Program-made: the position numbers and the translations under genes
From: Bacteroides sp.
GTDB lineage: Bacteria; Bacteroidota; Bacteroidia; Bacteroidales; Muribaculaceae
Reading direction: 5' to 3'
Length of the DNA stretch: 64,000 nucleotides
NCBI GenBank assembly: GCA_014802435.1
Contig: JAAVCG010000032.1
Location: 1-64,000, forward strand
The notes under the pieces: generated by a model
Database searches by the model: none
Told to the model about the DNA's origin: nothing
The model's input: only the letters and a program-made list of their open reading frames with translations
In this document: positions 1 to 9,502 of the stretch, in pieces
Layout of the letters: the number at the start of each line of letters is the position of its first letter
Position numbering within the stretch: position 1 is the stretch's first letter

Positions 1-88
1 ATATGTCGCTAAGTTACGAAAACTTTTTGACATGGCAAAGCCCCGGCTTGGGAAAGTCAGGGCTTTGTTTTATGTTTTTCAACATGAA

Positions 89-122
89 AAAGAGGCTGCG
101 CCTATTTTGACACAGCCTCTTT
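89..122. terminator. Intrinsic terminator after the rubrerythrin gene
   Basis: The arms AAAGAGGCTG (89-98) and CAGCCTCTTT (113-122) form a GC-rich stem with A-rich and T-rich flanks, so it can act in both directions. It lies 23 bases past the stop of the minus-strand rubrerythrin gene. A second possible hairpin (GCCCCGGC ... CAGGGC) lies at about 40-65. Confidence 0.75.
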
Positions 123-144
123 CTTATTTTTTGCGCGGGGGAAA

Positions 145-708
145 TTACTTCTTATTGCCGAAGTAGCGCTGGTAGAGACCGTGGAAGCCGCGACCATGGC
201 GAGCTTCGTCCTTAGCCATTTCGTGAACGGTATCGTGGATGGCGTCGAGGTTAGCCTTCTTGGCGTTGGCGGCAATGCGCATCTTGTCAGCGTTAGCGCC
301 GGCTTCAGCGTGCATGCGCTTTTCGAGGTTGGTCTTGGTGTCCCAAACAACGTCGCCTAAGAGTTCGGCGAACTTGGCAGCGTGTTCAGCTTCTTCAAAA
401 GCGTAGCGCTTGAAAGCTTCGGCGATTTCGCTGTAGCCTTCGCGGTCGGCCTGACGGCTCATGGCCAGGTACATGCCTACTTCGGTACATTCGCCCATGA
501 AGTGAGCATTGAGGTCCTTAATCATTTCTTCGTCGGCTTCGAGCTTCTTGGCCACACCGATTTCGTGTTCGGTTACGAAGTTGAGGACGTCTTCATCCTT
601 TACTTCTTCAAACTTGCTCTTGGGAGCCTTGCAGAGGGGGCACTGTTCGGGTGCTTCATCACCTTCGTGGATGTAGCCACAAACGGTGCAGATAAATTTC
701 TTCTTCAT
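145..708 (-). CDS. rbr: Rubrerythrin, N-terminal rubredoxin type
   Basis: This 187-residue non-haem iron protein probably reduces hydrogen peroxide in the cytoplasm of an anaerobe. The N-terminus carries a rubredoxin-like Fe(Cys)4 site with Cys7, Cys10, Cys23 and Cys26. The ferritin-like four-helix diiron domain follows, with the EECTEV/EEAEH-style carboxylate helices and a second Glu-rich helix near the C-terminus ([10 protein letters not shown]). Having the rubredoxin module first is the 'reverse' rubrerythrin order common in anaerobes. The upstream gap (709-813) carries heptamer repeats and I found no clear promoter there. A terminator follows. The family assignment is firm; the peroxidase role comes from the family. 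Confidence 0.93.
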   Translation of the reverse strand: MKKKFICTVCGYIHEGDEAPEQCPLCKAPKSKFEEVKDEDVLNFVTEHEIGVAKKLEADEEMIKDLNAHFMGECTEVGMYLAMSRQADREGYSEIAEAFKRYAFEEAEHAAKFAELLGDVVWDTKTNLEKRMHAEAGANADKMRIAANAKKANLDAIHDTVHEMAKDEARHGRGFHGLYQRYFGNKK

Positions 709-738
709 ACTTTAAAAATTTTGGTTGTTAATATTTGG

Positions 739-793
739 TTTAAAGCTTAAAGTTTAAAGTTTAAGGTTTAAAGTTTAGTGTTTAGTGTTTAGG
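739..793. repeat. Heptamer-like tandem repeat (TTTAAAG variants)
   Basis: About seven imperfect 7-base units of the type TTTAAAG, TTTAAGG and TTTAGTG lie between ridA and the rubrerythrin gene. The same unit, in the other orientation or with small changes, recurs at 22604-22640 and 39495-39559. I see no gene or promoter in it. Confidence 0.7.
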
Positions 794-813
794 GCTTTGT
801 TTCGTTTTATTAA

Positions 814-1191
814 TTAGCCTTTGACGGCAATTACTTCAACTTCACAGAGCACCTGCTTGGGTAGTTCCTTGACGGCCACACAGGAGCGGGCGGGATAGGG
901 AGCGGTGAAGGCTTCGGCATACACTTCGTTGAAAGCGGCAAAGTCGCTCATTTCGGCAAGGAAGCAAGTGGTCTTGACGACGTGAGCCATCGTCAGTCCG
1001 GCTTCTTCGAGGATAGCCTTTACGTTAGCGAGGCTCTGACGGGCCTGGGCAGTGATGCCTTCGGGGATGTTACCGGTAGCGGGGTCAACGGGGATTTGAC
1101 CTGAGGCATAAACGAATGCGCCGCAATCAATTGCCTGGCTGTAAGGGCCGATTGCTCCGGGGGCTTTGGTGGTTGAGATTACAGTTTTCAT
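814..1191 (-). CDS. ridA: RidA family reactive enamine/imine deaminase
   Basis: A 125-residue RidA/YjgF/UK114 protein, the usual family length. It should hydrolyse reactive 2-aminoacrylate-type enamines and imines released by PLP enzymes. The family signature is clear: the N-terminal APGAIGPYSQA segment, the conserved arginine in YPARSCV (Arg102) that binds the substrate carboxylate, and the C-terminal CEVEVIA strand with Glu117. These residues mark the catalytically competent RidA subfamily. It starts 38 bases after the BrkB-type gene and probably shares that transcript. Confidence 0.93.
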   Translation of the reverse strand: MKTVISTTKAPGAIGPYSQAIDCGAFVYASGQIPVDPATGNIPEGITAQARQSLANVKAILEEAGLTMAHVVKTTCFLAEMSDFAAFNEVYAEAFTAPYPARSCVAVKELPKQVLCEVEVIAVKG

Positions 1192-1229
1192 GTTGTTTTT
1201 TTGTAGTTTAATAACGTTCGTATTAATGA

Positions 1230-2600
1230 TTATGTTCTAATTGACAGAGCTTTTTGGGGAATTTCCAGTTCGGAAATGAGGGTAGAGGCAGCGTTTTCGT
1301 CGTTGAGCTCAAGGGTGTTGAGCATCTCGTTGAGCGAGGCAAATTCATTGTCGAATTCCTTGACGAAGTCATGAGTTCCGTGGCGGCGGAAGGCGGTCAT
1401 TACCTGTCCGACGGTGAGTGCCGAAAGGTCCTTGGCCGGCTGATAGGCAATGAGTTCGGGATTACTCGTCGGGAGCACCCGGCAAACCAGTTTCAGGTCT
1501 TCCATTTCCTGGAGCAGCAGCGAAATCAGGCGTAGCGGAATGGTGAAGGTCTTCTGCATATCAACGGCCGTCAGCGGTTTCAGCCCTTCCTGATAGCGAC
1601 GATTGACAACTGCGAGGATGCCGAGACCGATGCGGGTTCGATAGTTAAATGAGATGCCGAAGACGTCGCTTTCCAGCGCGTAGTCCGTGACGCTCTGAGC
1701 CGCATAGCAAATCAGGGCGCCGCTCAAAGTGAAGAGCCAGACGAGCTGCAGCCAGATAAGGAGCAACGGCAGGAAGGCAAAACCGCCATAAATGGCATTG
1801 TACTTGCTGACGTAAATCTGACCGCTGACAAAGAGCCATTGGAGCACCTGAAAGGCTATTCCGGCCATGATTCCGGCCGGAAAGGCGTTTTTAAACTTCA
1901 CTTTGGTGTTAGGAATCAGCATATAGACCCCGGTGAAGAAGAACCAGATGAGCAGCACGGAGGCCAGGTCGAGGGCAACGGAGACTACGGGAGTCATGAA
2001 CGGCAGATAATTCTCAACCGAGGAGCTCATGAAGGCCGTCAGTCCCGAGCCGCACACCATCAGGACCGGGAGGATGAGGAAAATGGCTGTGTAATCCGTT
2101 ATTTTGCGCCAGATTGTGCGGCCGTGTTTCACTCCCCAGATTTGGTTAAAGGCATCCTCCACGGCGCCTATGAGTGAAATCAACGTCCAGAGCAGGACGA
2201 CGATGCCTACGCCGACGAAGATGCCCTCAGAGGCTTGGGCCAGGTAGCTGTCAACGAACTTGATGCCCGTCTCCAGGGCTTGGCGCTGAGAGGGAAAATA
2301 GTTGAAAAGTTGCGATTCAAGCAGATTCTGAAAGCCGAAGCCGCGACCGATGGCGAAAATCAGGGCCAGGGCCGGAACCAGGGCAAGGATGAGGCGATAA
2401 GTGAGCGCGCAGGCCGTTGACTGCAAGTCAGTGCTCAGAAAGGACTTGACCGTTAAGTTGACGGTCTTTACCGCGCGAACGAAGAGGCTGTTGCGCCGGT
2501 CATGCCAAACGCCGACGGTGGCATACTCCCATAGCCGCAAACCCTTGCGATACCATAGGGTGTACTTTTCAGTTATTTTGCTTCTCTTCTTCGTTTTCAT
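1230..2600 (-). CDS. YihY/BrkB family inner-membrane protein
   Basis: A 456-residue polytopic membrane protein of the YihY/BrkB family, formerly mis-annotated as ribonuclease BN. About six hydrophobic segments lie between roughly residues 70 and 310, including the conserved central block ALTYRLILALVPALALIFA and the helix AFLPLLLIWLQLVWLFTLSGA. The C-terminal third is soluble and resembles a winged-helix extension seen in Bacteroidetes homologues. The molecular function of the family is unsettled. ridA follows closely and is likely co-transcribed. A -7 box lies only 5 bases before the ATG, which suggests a leaderless mRNA. Confidence 0.88.
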   Translation of the reverse strand: MKTKKRSKITEKYTLWYRKGLRLWEYATVGVWHDRRNSLFVRAVKTVNLTVKSFLSTDLQSTACALTYRLILALVPALALIFAIGRGFGFQNLLESQLFNYFPSQRQALETGIKFVDSYLAQASEGIFVGVGIVVLLWTLISLIGAVEDAFNQIWGVKHGRTIWRKITDYTAIFLILPVLMVCGSGLTAFMSSSVENYLPFMTPVVSVALDLASVLLIWFFFTGVYMLIPNTKVKFKNAFPAGIMAGIAFQVLQWLFVSGQIYVSKYNAIYGGFAFLPLLLIWLQLVWLFTLSGALICYAAQSVTDYALESDVFGISFNYRTRIGLGILAVVNRRYQEGLKPLTAVDMQKTFTIPLRLISLLLQEMEDLKLVCRVLPTSNPELIAYQPAKDLSALTVGQVMTAFRRHGTHDFVKEFDNEFASLNEMLNTLELNDENAASTLISELEIPQKALSIRT

Positions 2601-2605
2601 CAGTG

Positions 2606-2636
2606 CAAATTTAGCGAAATTTTTTTAATTTACAAT
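2606..2636 (-). promoter_or_regulatory. Bacteroidetes-type promoter of the BrkB-type gene
   Basis: On the minus strand ATTG (2633-2636), a 19-base spacer and TAAATTTG (2606-2613) match TTTG-N19-21-TAnnTTTG with one change. The -7 box ends 5 bases before the ATG at 2600, so transcription should begin at or next to the start codon. Confidence 0.65.
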
Positions 2637-2649
2637 CGTCAGGAAACGA

Positions 2650-2689
2650 AAACTCGGAAACTTCTGATAATTCAGAAATTTCCGAGTTT
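2650..2689 (-). terminator. Terminator after the GH20 hexosaminidase gene
   Basis: A long inverted repeat. Arms AAACTCGGAAA (2650-2660) and TTTCCGAGTTT (2679-2689) continue inward as TTCTGA/TCAGAA with one mismatch. It lies 26 bases past the stop codon of the minus-strand gene ending at 2715. Confidence 0.7.
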
Positions 2690-2714
2690 GATAATGAGAG
2701 TAAGTCGCTCTAAA

Positions 2715-5657
2715 TCAGAGGCGAATTAATTTGCCGTTTTGAATGTAGAGGCCGGATACGGGGTTGTTGACCCGGCGACCCTGAAGGTCATAGGTGTGAG
2801 CGGAGAAGTTTGAGGAGGAGTTGACGGCGTCAATTGAAACTTGTCCGCCCTGATTAGGGTTTTCAGGGTGGGGTTCAAAGGTGTAGATACCGGCGTTTTG
2901 GTCAGTGGGGTTGTTATAGAGATGGATTGAGAAGCCCTGACCGGCGGCGGAGGTGTTGATGTACCATCCGTCGGCGGCATCCTTTGAGGTCAGCGCTGAG
3001 TAGAAGCCCTGTTCGTCTGTGCCCTGAACGGAGTTGCCATTGTAGGTGTCGACGAGATAGAAGCCGAAGTGGCGAACGGTGTCGTCATAGTCCCAGCGGG
3101 CGGTGTTGCTGTTATTGGCAACTGAGGGCACGCAGTTAACGGAGCCGCCGGGCTGAGCCTTGCAAACGAGGGCATAGTAGCCGGAGCCGGTGGGGTCAGG
3201 AACGAAAGTGAAGAACTGATTGTCATAGTTAGCATCTTCAGGCTGAGCGAGGGTGTTGCTCCAGAGGCGATGATACTGGGCATTGTTTCCTTTGCCGTGG
3301 TTTTCACCTAAGAGCTCGATGCAAGAGCCATAGCGTTCCTGATTCTGGTCGCCGTTGAAGCGGGTAATCAGGCGGTAATATTTTCCTTCTTCGGGAATCT
3401 GAGCGGGGACGTCGGCAGCGTCTACGTCGGCAACTGCAGTGAAGTGGTTCACGCCGCCATTGCCGTCAAGGGGATTATTGTAAACGTTGATGGCGAGTTT
3501 CTGGCCGTTCTTGGAGAAGTTCAGCCATTTGCCGTTTTGGCCGTAGGGGCGGATAGCGTAACGGAAAGTTCCGTCTTCGGTTTCAAAGTAGTGATCTTTT
3601 GAGAGTTCAAAGCCGTAGCTCAGGCCGTTATTGTTGTAGGACCAACGGTCACCGACGGTTGTGCCGCTGGGTTCGGGGCTTAATGAGCCGCCGGGAATGG
3701 CCTTGCAGATGATTGCATAGTGGTCCTTGTTGTTGGGGTCTTCAACAAAGCGGAAGAGCTGAGCGTCATTTTGGTCGTCGGCAGCGTTTGACCAGAGCTT
3801 GCCAACCTGGGCGCTCTTTTCTTCAATCAGCGGAGAGCCTTCCAGAACTACTTCCCAAACGCGGTCAGCGCGTTCATCAGAGCAGATGGTGCTGATGCGA
3901 TACCATTTCATGGGGTCGGGCTTCATGAAAGAGGAGGGGCGCACGAGCTGGTGAGCACCATAGTTATAGCCGGCGGCATCGAGGAGGGCGGCATCGTTAC
4001 AGATGCGTTCCATCACTTCATCGTTGTCGCGGCCTTCAGCGGGAGCCCAGCCCTGTTCGGCGATACCGAGCAGACGGGGAAGGGCAAGATATTCAACGTC
4101 AGTGGGGCGTTCAACCTGTTCGGTCCAGAAAGTGCCTTGCACACCAATGCAGTTTTCAAGCACCGGGGGCATTACACTGAGAGTGGTAGAGAGACGACCG
4201 TCGCCAACTGCACCGATCTGGTCAAATCCGGCATAGGAGCGGTTGATGTAGTAGCCGCCATTGAAGGGGGTGTAGACAAACTTGAGGCCATTGTCCTGAG
4301 CCTTCTGTTCGCCGCCAATCCAGCAGAAAATGGTGGGGTCCATTTCCTTGATGAGGTCCATGTCAGCGCCGCCGGAGGTGATGAGCTCGTTCCAGCCCAT
4401 GATTTTTTTGCCATATTGTTCCTTGGCATAGTCGGCAATCTGCTTGGTGAACCAGGTTTGCAGAACGTGGTCAGAGGTAGATGCGGGATAGCCGAGGGTT
4501 TCAGTCTTGAACTGCTGAACGGCATCGCTCTTTGACCAGGCGTAGGTGGGACATTCGTCGCCGCCGATGTGGATGTTAGTTGAGGGGAAGATGTCAGCCA
4601 ATACGTCGATAACGTCCTTGCAGAAAGTGATTACTTCGGGCTTGGAGATATCGAGCACATCCTTTGACACACCGCCGTCGTTCCACATATTGTGAGTGAA
4701 GTGGCTGTCCTGCTGTCCGGGAATGGGCTGAGAGTTGAGGGTATAGCCGGCATTGAGGGCAATTTTGCTTTCAGGGTCGGTTGAGAAGTTAGGATAGCAG
4801 TTGATTGCGGCAACCATATGGCCGGGCATATCGATTTCAGGAATTACTTCGATATGGCGAGCCTTTGCATAGTCAACGATTTCCTTCATTTCGTCGAGAG
4901 TATAGGAATAGGGACCGTAAGTTTCGCCGCAGTCGTAGGTTGCGTTGGCGTTATCGTCGCGCCATCTTTCCTGAGTCTCAAAGTTGGTGTGGAGAATGTT
5001 ATGGTTGGTAGCGCCCTGAGTGGTCAGCAGGGGATATTTCTCCATGGGCATACGCCAGCCCTGGTCATCAGTGAGGTGCCAGTGGAATTTATTGAGCTTG
5101 TAGATGGCCATCACGTCGAGCATCTTCTTGATTTGGTTGACATCAAAGAAGTGGCGGCTGACGTCGAGCATATAGCCGCGATATTCAAATCGGGGCTGGT
5201 CAGCAATGGTCACGGCGGGCAGAGCATATTCAACTCCGGCTTCGCCTTCAACTCCGGCCATTACGTTGACCGGGAGAATCTTCTTGACGGTCTGGAAGGC
5301 ATAGAAGAGGCCGGCGGGGGTAGAGGCGGCAATGTTGACAGCCGAGGGGGTGACTTCCAGGGTGTAGCCTTCAGCGGGGAGGGTCTGGTCAACGCTGACG
5401 GTGAAGAGGCCGGAGGCATCAGAGGCCGTGGCGCCCAGTCCGGTGGCCTTGTTGATGGCGGTCACAAAGTTGGTCACTTCGGTCTTCATCTCGTCAGAGA
5501 GGCCGGTGGTGGTCACGTTAAAGCCGGCGGGAAGCACGAGTTCACCGGTGCCTGCGGTCATTTGTGCAGGCGCGGGAATCAGGTTGCCCAGGTCAGCTTT
5601 GACAGTGGTGCAGCAGGCCGCGGCGGCCAGCAGCAACAGAGCAAGTTTTTTTCTCAT
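2715..5657 (-). CDS. Secreted GH20 beta-N-acetylhexosaminidase with T9SS tail
   Basis: A 980-residue exported glycoside hydrolase that should remove terminal N-acetylhexosamine from host or dietary glycans. A signal peptide (about 1-21) is followed by a GH20b-like N-terminal domain (about 25-150) and a GH20 barrel (from about 155). The barrel has the FHWHLTDDQGW motif and the catalytic pair Asp367-Glu368 in HIGGDE. Two related ricin/beta-trefoil-like repeats follow (each contains KYYRLITRF or similar, and LYNNP/VYNNP), which probably bind sugar. The last about 30 residues (YDLQGRRV ... LIRL) form a type IX sorting tail, matching the SprA translocon gene in this window. The gene starts 18 bases after the M6 protease gene, so the two are probably an operon. 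Confidence 0.93.
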   Translation of the reverse strand: MRKKLALLLLAAAACCTTVKADLGNLIPAPAQMTAGTGELVLPAGFNVTTTGLSDEMKTEVTNFVTAINKATGLGATASDASGLFTVSVDQTLPAEGYTLEVTPSAVNIAASTPAGLFYAFQTVKKILPVNVMAGVEGEAGVEYALPAVTIADQPRFEYRGYMLDVSRHFFDVNQIKKMLDVMAIYKLNKFHWHLTDDQGWRMPMEKYPLLTTQGATNHNILHTNFETQERWRDDNANATYDCGETYGPYSYTLDEMKEIVDYAKARHIEVIPEIDMPGHMVAAINCYPNFSTDPESKIALNAGYTLNSQPIPGQQDSHFTHNMWNDGGVSKDVLDISKPEVITFCKDVIDVLADIFPSTNIHIGGDECPTYAWSKSDAVQQFKTETLGYPASTSDHVLQTWFTKQIADYAKEQYGKKIMGWNELITSGGADMDLIKEMDPTIFCWIGGEQKAQDNGLKFVYTPFNGGYYINRSYAGFDQIGAVGDGRLSTTLSVMPPVLENCIGVQGTFWTEQVERPTDVEYLALPRLLGIAEQGWAPAEGRDNDEVMERICNDAALLDAAGYNYGAHQLVRPSSFMKPDPMKWYRISTICSDERADRVWEVVLEGSPLIEEKSAQVGKLWSNAADDQNDAQLFRFVEDPNNKDHYAIICKAIPGGSLSPEPSGTTVGDRWSYNNNGLSYGFELSKDHYFETEDGTFRYAIRPYGQNGKWLNFSKNGQKLAINVYNNPLDGNGGVNHFTAVADVDAADVPAQIPEEGKYYRLITRFNGDQNQERYGSCIELLGENHGKGNNAQYHRLWSNTLAQPEDANYDNQFFTFVPDPTGSGYYALVCKAQPGGSVNCVPSVANNSNTARWDYDDTVRHFGFYLVDTYNGNSVQGTDEQGFYSALTSKDAADGWYINTSAAGQGFSIHLYNNPTDQNAGIYTFEPHPENPNQGGQVSIDAVNSSSNFSAHTYDLQGRRVNNPVSGLYIQNGKLIRL

Positions 5658-5675
5658 GATAATGATTAGTTATGG

Positions 5676-7724
5676 TTAATATTTGATTTTTTTGCCGTTG
5701 ATAATATAGATTTGACCGTGGCGGGGAGCGGCGATTTCGCGTCCCTGGAGGTCATAGATTTTAGAGATGCTTACCTCGGTAACTTCATCAATAGCGGTTT
5801 CTTCATCAGTGATGAAGCGATAGGTCTTGACGTTTTTGAGGGCGGGCACCTGCATATAGGTGGAGAGGGTGCCGTAAAGCTCCACTGTTTTGCCGAGGTT
5901 TTCCGGGTGGCTCTTGAGGTTGAGGTCAGAGCGGGCGTCAGATGACTTGACCAGCTGCACGGGGATGCAGTTGTCAAGGTTACGCTCGGAGGCATCGTCG
6001 GCGAGAATCAGGTTCGTTTCAACGCTGCCGGCGGTGAAGGCCACTCCCTTGTCGTTAAACGTTCCGGCCTTGACATAGCCGATGATGATGCCGCGCACTG
6101 TTGCTTCATCGTCGGTCATCGGGGAGTCAATGACGTCAATGACTGAGAGCCAGTCGGAGTTGTTGTCGCCATTAGAGGCGCCGGTTCCGCTGACGGCAAA
6201 TGAAACGGTCTTGTCAGAATTGAGCGTAATATCAGAGATTTTGAGGCCGGTAGAGGTCTTGTCCCACCATTTGGTGGTCAGGCTGGTGACATTCTTGGTG
6301 CCGGGGAAGCAGTCGCCGGCGGTGCGTAAGGTCTTTTCGGCCACTCCGTCGGCTTCAATCAGGTCGACGTATTGGTGCGAGCCTTTGTTATTGACGGAGT
6401 TTTCAGTCCATCGGGAGCTGTCATAGTCAATGTGCCAGACGAGCATACCGTCGCCGGGAATGTATTTGTCCCAACCCTCACGGGTGCGACATTCCAGGAG
6501 GTAAAACTCGCTGCTGTCCAGCGGATTGGTGATGGAGTAAGCATGGTTTGACGCTTCGATGGCCGTGAGCGAGGGATTTTCAGTGTCGGCGGTGAGCTCT
6601 TCGGCGGTCATCCATCCGAGGGCGTTGCGCTCAAAGGCGGAATAGGCGGGCGGAGTGCGGCCATCGTTGTTGTAGGGGCCATAATCGAGCACTGACCATT
6701 CGCCGGGAGTGAAGTAGCCGCTTTCAGAGGCGGTCAGCTCGCTTTCGTCCGTCAGATAGAGGTCAGGCAGTCCAAGGATATGGCTGAACTCATGAACGAA
6801 GGTGCCTACTCCGTCAGGATATTCGTCAACGAGGTTATATCCATAGCGGGTTTCTTCATAGGCGCAGACCCATTCGTTGGTGCAGCCGTAGGAGTCAAGG
6901 ATTTTGCCGTCATAGCGATGGCGGGTTGATTCGGCGGCGGTTACGTTCCAGGCGTGAGGCCAAACAAGATTGGCATTTTCCGGGAATGTAGAGGCCTCGC
7001 CTTGGCCGGCAAAGAAGATGAAGACGTTGTCGATGTATCCGTCGTTGTCGCGGTCATAGTCGGCAAAATTCACTTCGGAGTCAAGGGCATCACAGGCCTC
7101 AATGGCCATTTTGTAGGCGTAACGGTCGTCCGAGCCGCCATAGTATTTATAGTTGTTGGCCAGGGTGATGGGGCCGTAGACGTCAAATTGGCAGTCAAAC
7201 TTTCCGTTGCTCATTTCGCGGAAATATTCGGCAGCACATCCCGTGCCGTTATATTCGTTGAATCCGTCCTTATTGAGCATATCGGTGAAGTAGCTCTTGG
7301 CCTTGTCGCCGAGATTAAACTTGGTGTCCTGAAACTCTACGAGGACCACCAGGGCTTTTTGTTCGCCCATTGCGGGGAAGGAGGCTCCGGGGAAAAGTCC
7401 TAAGGCGGGCGCGGAGCGGCGCATGGACGCTACGCCAGGGGCGGCATCGGCCGGAATCATGGCGCGGTTAAACTTTATGGGAGTCAGTGACTTGCTCAGG
7501 GTGCCGTCAGATTCCATGCGGGCATATTCAAATCCTGAGGCTGCACGACGGAGCAGATTCCCTTCCATATCGAGGAACCAGGAGCCGCGTTCATCGCCAA
7601 CGCGCTGAACCAGCATTTCAGTGCCGTCAGCGCTGACAGTGCGATAGGGGCCGCGTTTGGCCGGCACGGCGTTTGCTGAGGTTGCCACCACGGCAACCAT
7701 TGCAGAGAGAAAAAGTTTTTTCAT
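5676..7724 (-). CDS. Secreted M6 family metalloprotease with T9SS tail
   Basis: A 682-residue exported zinc protease of the M6 (immune inhibitor A-like) family. It has a signal peptide (about 1-19) and a propeptide-like region to about residue 105. In the catalytic domain, HEFSHILGLPD (311-321) gives the HExxHxxGxxD zinc site. An acidic loop DYDRDNDGYIDN (222-233) looks like a calcium site. The C-terminus (IYDLQGREI ... KKIKY) is a short type IX sorting tail. It lies upstream of the GH20 gene on the same strand with an 18-base gap and 35 bases from the acyl-CoA synthetase gene. Family and export route are well supported; the substrate is unknown. Confidence 0.92.
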   Translation of the reverse strand: MKKLFLSAMVAVVATSANAVPAKRGPYRTVSADGTEMLVQRVGDERGSWFLDMEGNLLRRAASGFEYARMESDGTLSKSLTPIKFNRAMIPADAAPGVASMRRSAPALGLFPGASFPAMGEQKALVVLVEFQDTKFNLGDKAKSYFTDMLNKDGFNEYNGTGCAAEYFREMSNGKFDCQFDVYGPITLANNYKYYGGSDDRYAYKMAIEACDALDSEVNFADYDRDNDGYIDNVFIFFAGQGEASTFPENANLVWPHAWNVTAAESTRHRYDGKILDSYGCTNEWVCAYEETRYGYNLVDEYPDGVGTFVHEFSHILGLPDLYLTDESELTASESGYFTPGEWSVLDYGPYNNDGRTPPAYSAFERNALGWMTAEELTADTENPSLTAIEASNHAYSITNPLDSSEFYLLECRTREGWDKYIPGDGMLVWHIDYDSSRWTENSVNNKGSHQYVDLIEADGVAEKTLRTAGDCFPGTKNVTSLTTKWWDKTSTGLKISDITLNSDKTVSFAVSGTGASNGDNNSDWLSVIDVIDSPMTDDEATVRGIIIGYVKAGTFNDKGVAFTAGSVETNLILADDASERNLDNCIPVQLVKSSDARSDLNLKSHPENLGKTVELYGTLSTYMQVPALKNVKTYRFITDEETAIDEVTEVSISKIYDLQGREIAAPRHGQIYIINGKKIKY

Positions 7725-7759
7725 TGATAATGATTGGAGTTGGACTTTTTTAGAGATAA

Positions 7760-9418
7760 TTATGTGTATAAATAACGTTTAATTGATCGTTTTGGTGTCT
7801 TTTCGAACTCTTCTGACATGATTTTCAGCGAAGAGATTCGGCTGTAGGCCTCAAGCCCGGAGTTTACTTCGTCAATGTCTTTTTGGAGACGCTCGCGAAT
7901 TTGCTCCTGATTGAGACCCTCCTTGCGCACTTCGTCAAGGTCCGGATAAATCAGCGCCTGCAGGCGGCCTTCGCCGGAATCAACGATGAGGCTTTCAGCC
8001 ACCAGGGGCATATTGTTCAGCTTCTGCTCGATTTCTTCCGGATAGATGTTTTGTCCGCTGGGGCCGAGAATCATCGTCTTGTTTCGGCCGCGGATGTAGA
8101 TGTAGTTGTCCTTGTCGAGGGTGCCGAGGTCGCCGGTGAGCATCCATCCGTCGGGGCGCATGACGGCGCGGGTGGCTTCCGGATTCTTATAGTATCCGAG
8201 CATGACGTTATCGCCCTTGACGAGGATTTCGCCGGGAATATGTTCGGGGTCAGGCGATTCGATTTTCACCTGCATGCGCGGCACAACCTGACCGCAACAT
8301 CCGGGGCGGAACGTTGAATGATGGGTATAGCCAATCAGCGGGGCACATTCGGTCATTCCGTAGCCAACGGTGATGGGGAACTTGATTCGGCGCAGGAATG
8401 ATTCCACTTCCTGATTGAGCGCGGCGCCGCCAACTATCATCATTTCCAGGTTGCCGCCGAAGGTGTCCATCAGGGCTGCGCGCACTTTCTTGAGGATGTG
8501 TTCATCAACGATTGGAGTGCGGAGCATCAGCTTGGTCATCGGTTTTTCCAGCGAGGGGAACACCTTGGTCTTGATTATTTTTTCAATAATCAGGGGGACG
8601 GTGATAATCAGTCGGGGCTGAGCCTTGCGGAATGCGTCAACGAGGACTTTGGGCGACGGCTGGCGAGTGAGGAAATAGAGGTGAGCGCCCTTGATGAACC
8701 CATGAATCATCTCAATCACGAGGCCATACATATGGGCCATCGGGAGCAGGCAAATCATGGAGTCGCCCGCCGTGGGGAGAGTGGGCAGGAGGTCCTGAAT
8801 GGCGTGGATATTGCTCCAGAGGGCCTTATGGCTGAGCATCACGCCCTTGCTGAATCCCGTGGAGCCGCTCGTATAGTTAATCAGTGCCAGGGAGTTAGGG
8901 TCAGTGACTTCAAAATATTTGATGTCTTCCGGAGTGAAGCGTTCCGGATATTTCTGCCCGAAGAGTTCATTGAGGTGTGAGCGCGCTTCAGTAAGTGATT
9001 CAGAGCGGCTCAGCAGAAGGGAGAAGTCCTTGAGGGAAATCACTCCTTCAAGGCCGGTCATATTGACCGGGTCAAGATTTTCATAGATGCTGTCGTCAAC
9101 GAAGAAGAGACGCGCATCACTGTGAGTGACAAGATGGTGCAGATTATCAGGCTTGAACTCATGGAGGACCGGAACAACTACGGCGCCGTAAGTCATCACG
9201 GCATAGAAAGCCACGGCCCACTGAGCGGAGTTTTTGCCGCAGATGGCAATTTTATCGCCCGGTTGGAGTCCGGCATTTTCAAACAGAAGATGGAGCTTGG
9301 CAATCTTGCGCGCTACGTCCTTGAATGAAAGTTCCATACCATAGAAGTCGGTCAGCGCAAGGTGTTCCCAGCGCTTCTTGATAATATCCTCAACGAGAAT
9401 TACAACGTCTTGTCTCAT
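7760..9418 (-). CDS. Long-chain acyl-CoA synthetase (AMP-forming)
   Basis: An ATP-dependent acyl-CoA ligase of the ANL superfamily that activates fatty acids through an acyl-adenylate. I start it at the ATG at 9418 (552 residues, MRQDVVILVE), because the 23 residues possible upstream are not family-like. Motifs in order: the P-loop-like YTSGSTGFSKG (about 182-192), YGMTECAPLIGY, TGDLG and the hinge RGRNKTMILGPSGQNIYPEEIE. It has no signal peptide and no obvious membrane helix. It sits between alaS and the M6 protease gene on the same strand, with 84 bases to alaS. The chain-length preference cannot be read from the sequence. Confidence 0.9.
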   Translation of the reverse strand: MRQDVVILVEDIIKKRWEHLALTDFYGMELSFKDVARKIAKLHLLFENAGLQPGDKIAICGKNSAQWAVAFYAVMTYGAVVVPVLHEFKPDNLHHLVTHSDARLFFVDDSIYENLDPVNMTGLEGVISLKDFSLLLSRSESLTEARSHLNELFGQKYPERFTPEDIKYFEVTDPNSLALINYTSGSTGFSKGVMLSHKALWSNIHAIQDLLPTLPTAGDSMICLLPMAHMYGLVIEMIHGFIKGAHLYFLTRQPSPKVLVDAFRKAQPRLIITVPLIIEKIIKTKVFPSLEKPMTKLMLRTPIVDEHILKKVRAALMDTFGGNLEMMIVGGAALNQEVESFLRRIKFPITVGYGMTECAPLIGYTHHSTFRPGCCGQVVPRMQVKIESPDPEHIPGEILVKGDNVMLGYYKNPEATRAVMRPDGWMLTGDLGTLDKDNYIYIRGRNKTMILGPSGQNIYPEEIEQKLNNMPLVAESLIVDSGEGRLQALIYPDLDEVRKEGLNQEQIRERLQKDIDEVNSGLEAYSRISSLKIMSEEFEKTPKRSIKRYLYT

Positions 9419-9502
9419 AAATAATGTCTTTATTTTTTTTAGTGGGGGGGAGTGGAGGAGGGGAATCTGATTATCCCCTCCTGACACTAAAACAATGAAG
9501 AT

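Noticed and set aside
4818..5669. 283-codon open frame on the plus strand
   Set aside because: It is fully antisense to the GH20 gene, which has a complete active site and signal peptide.
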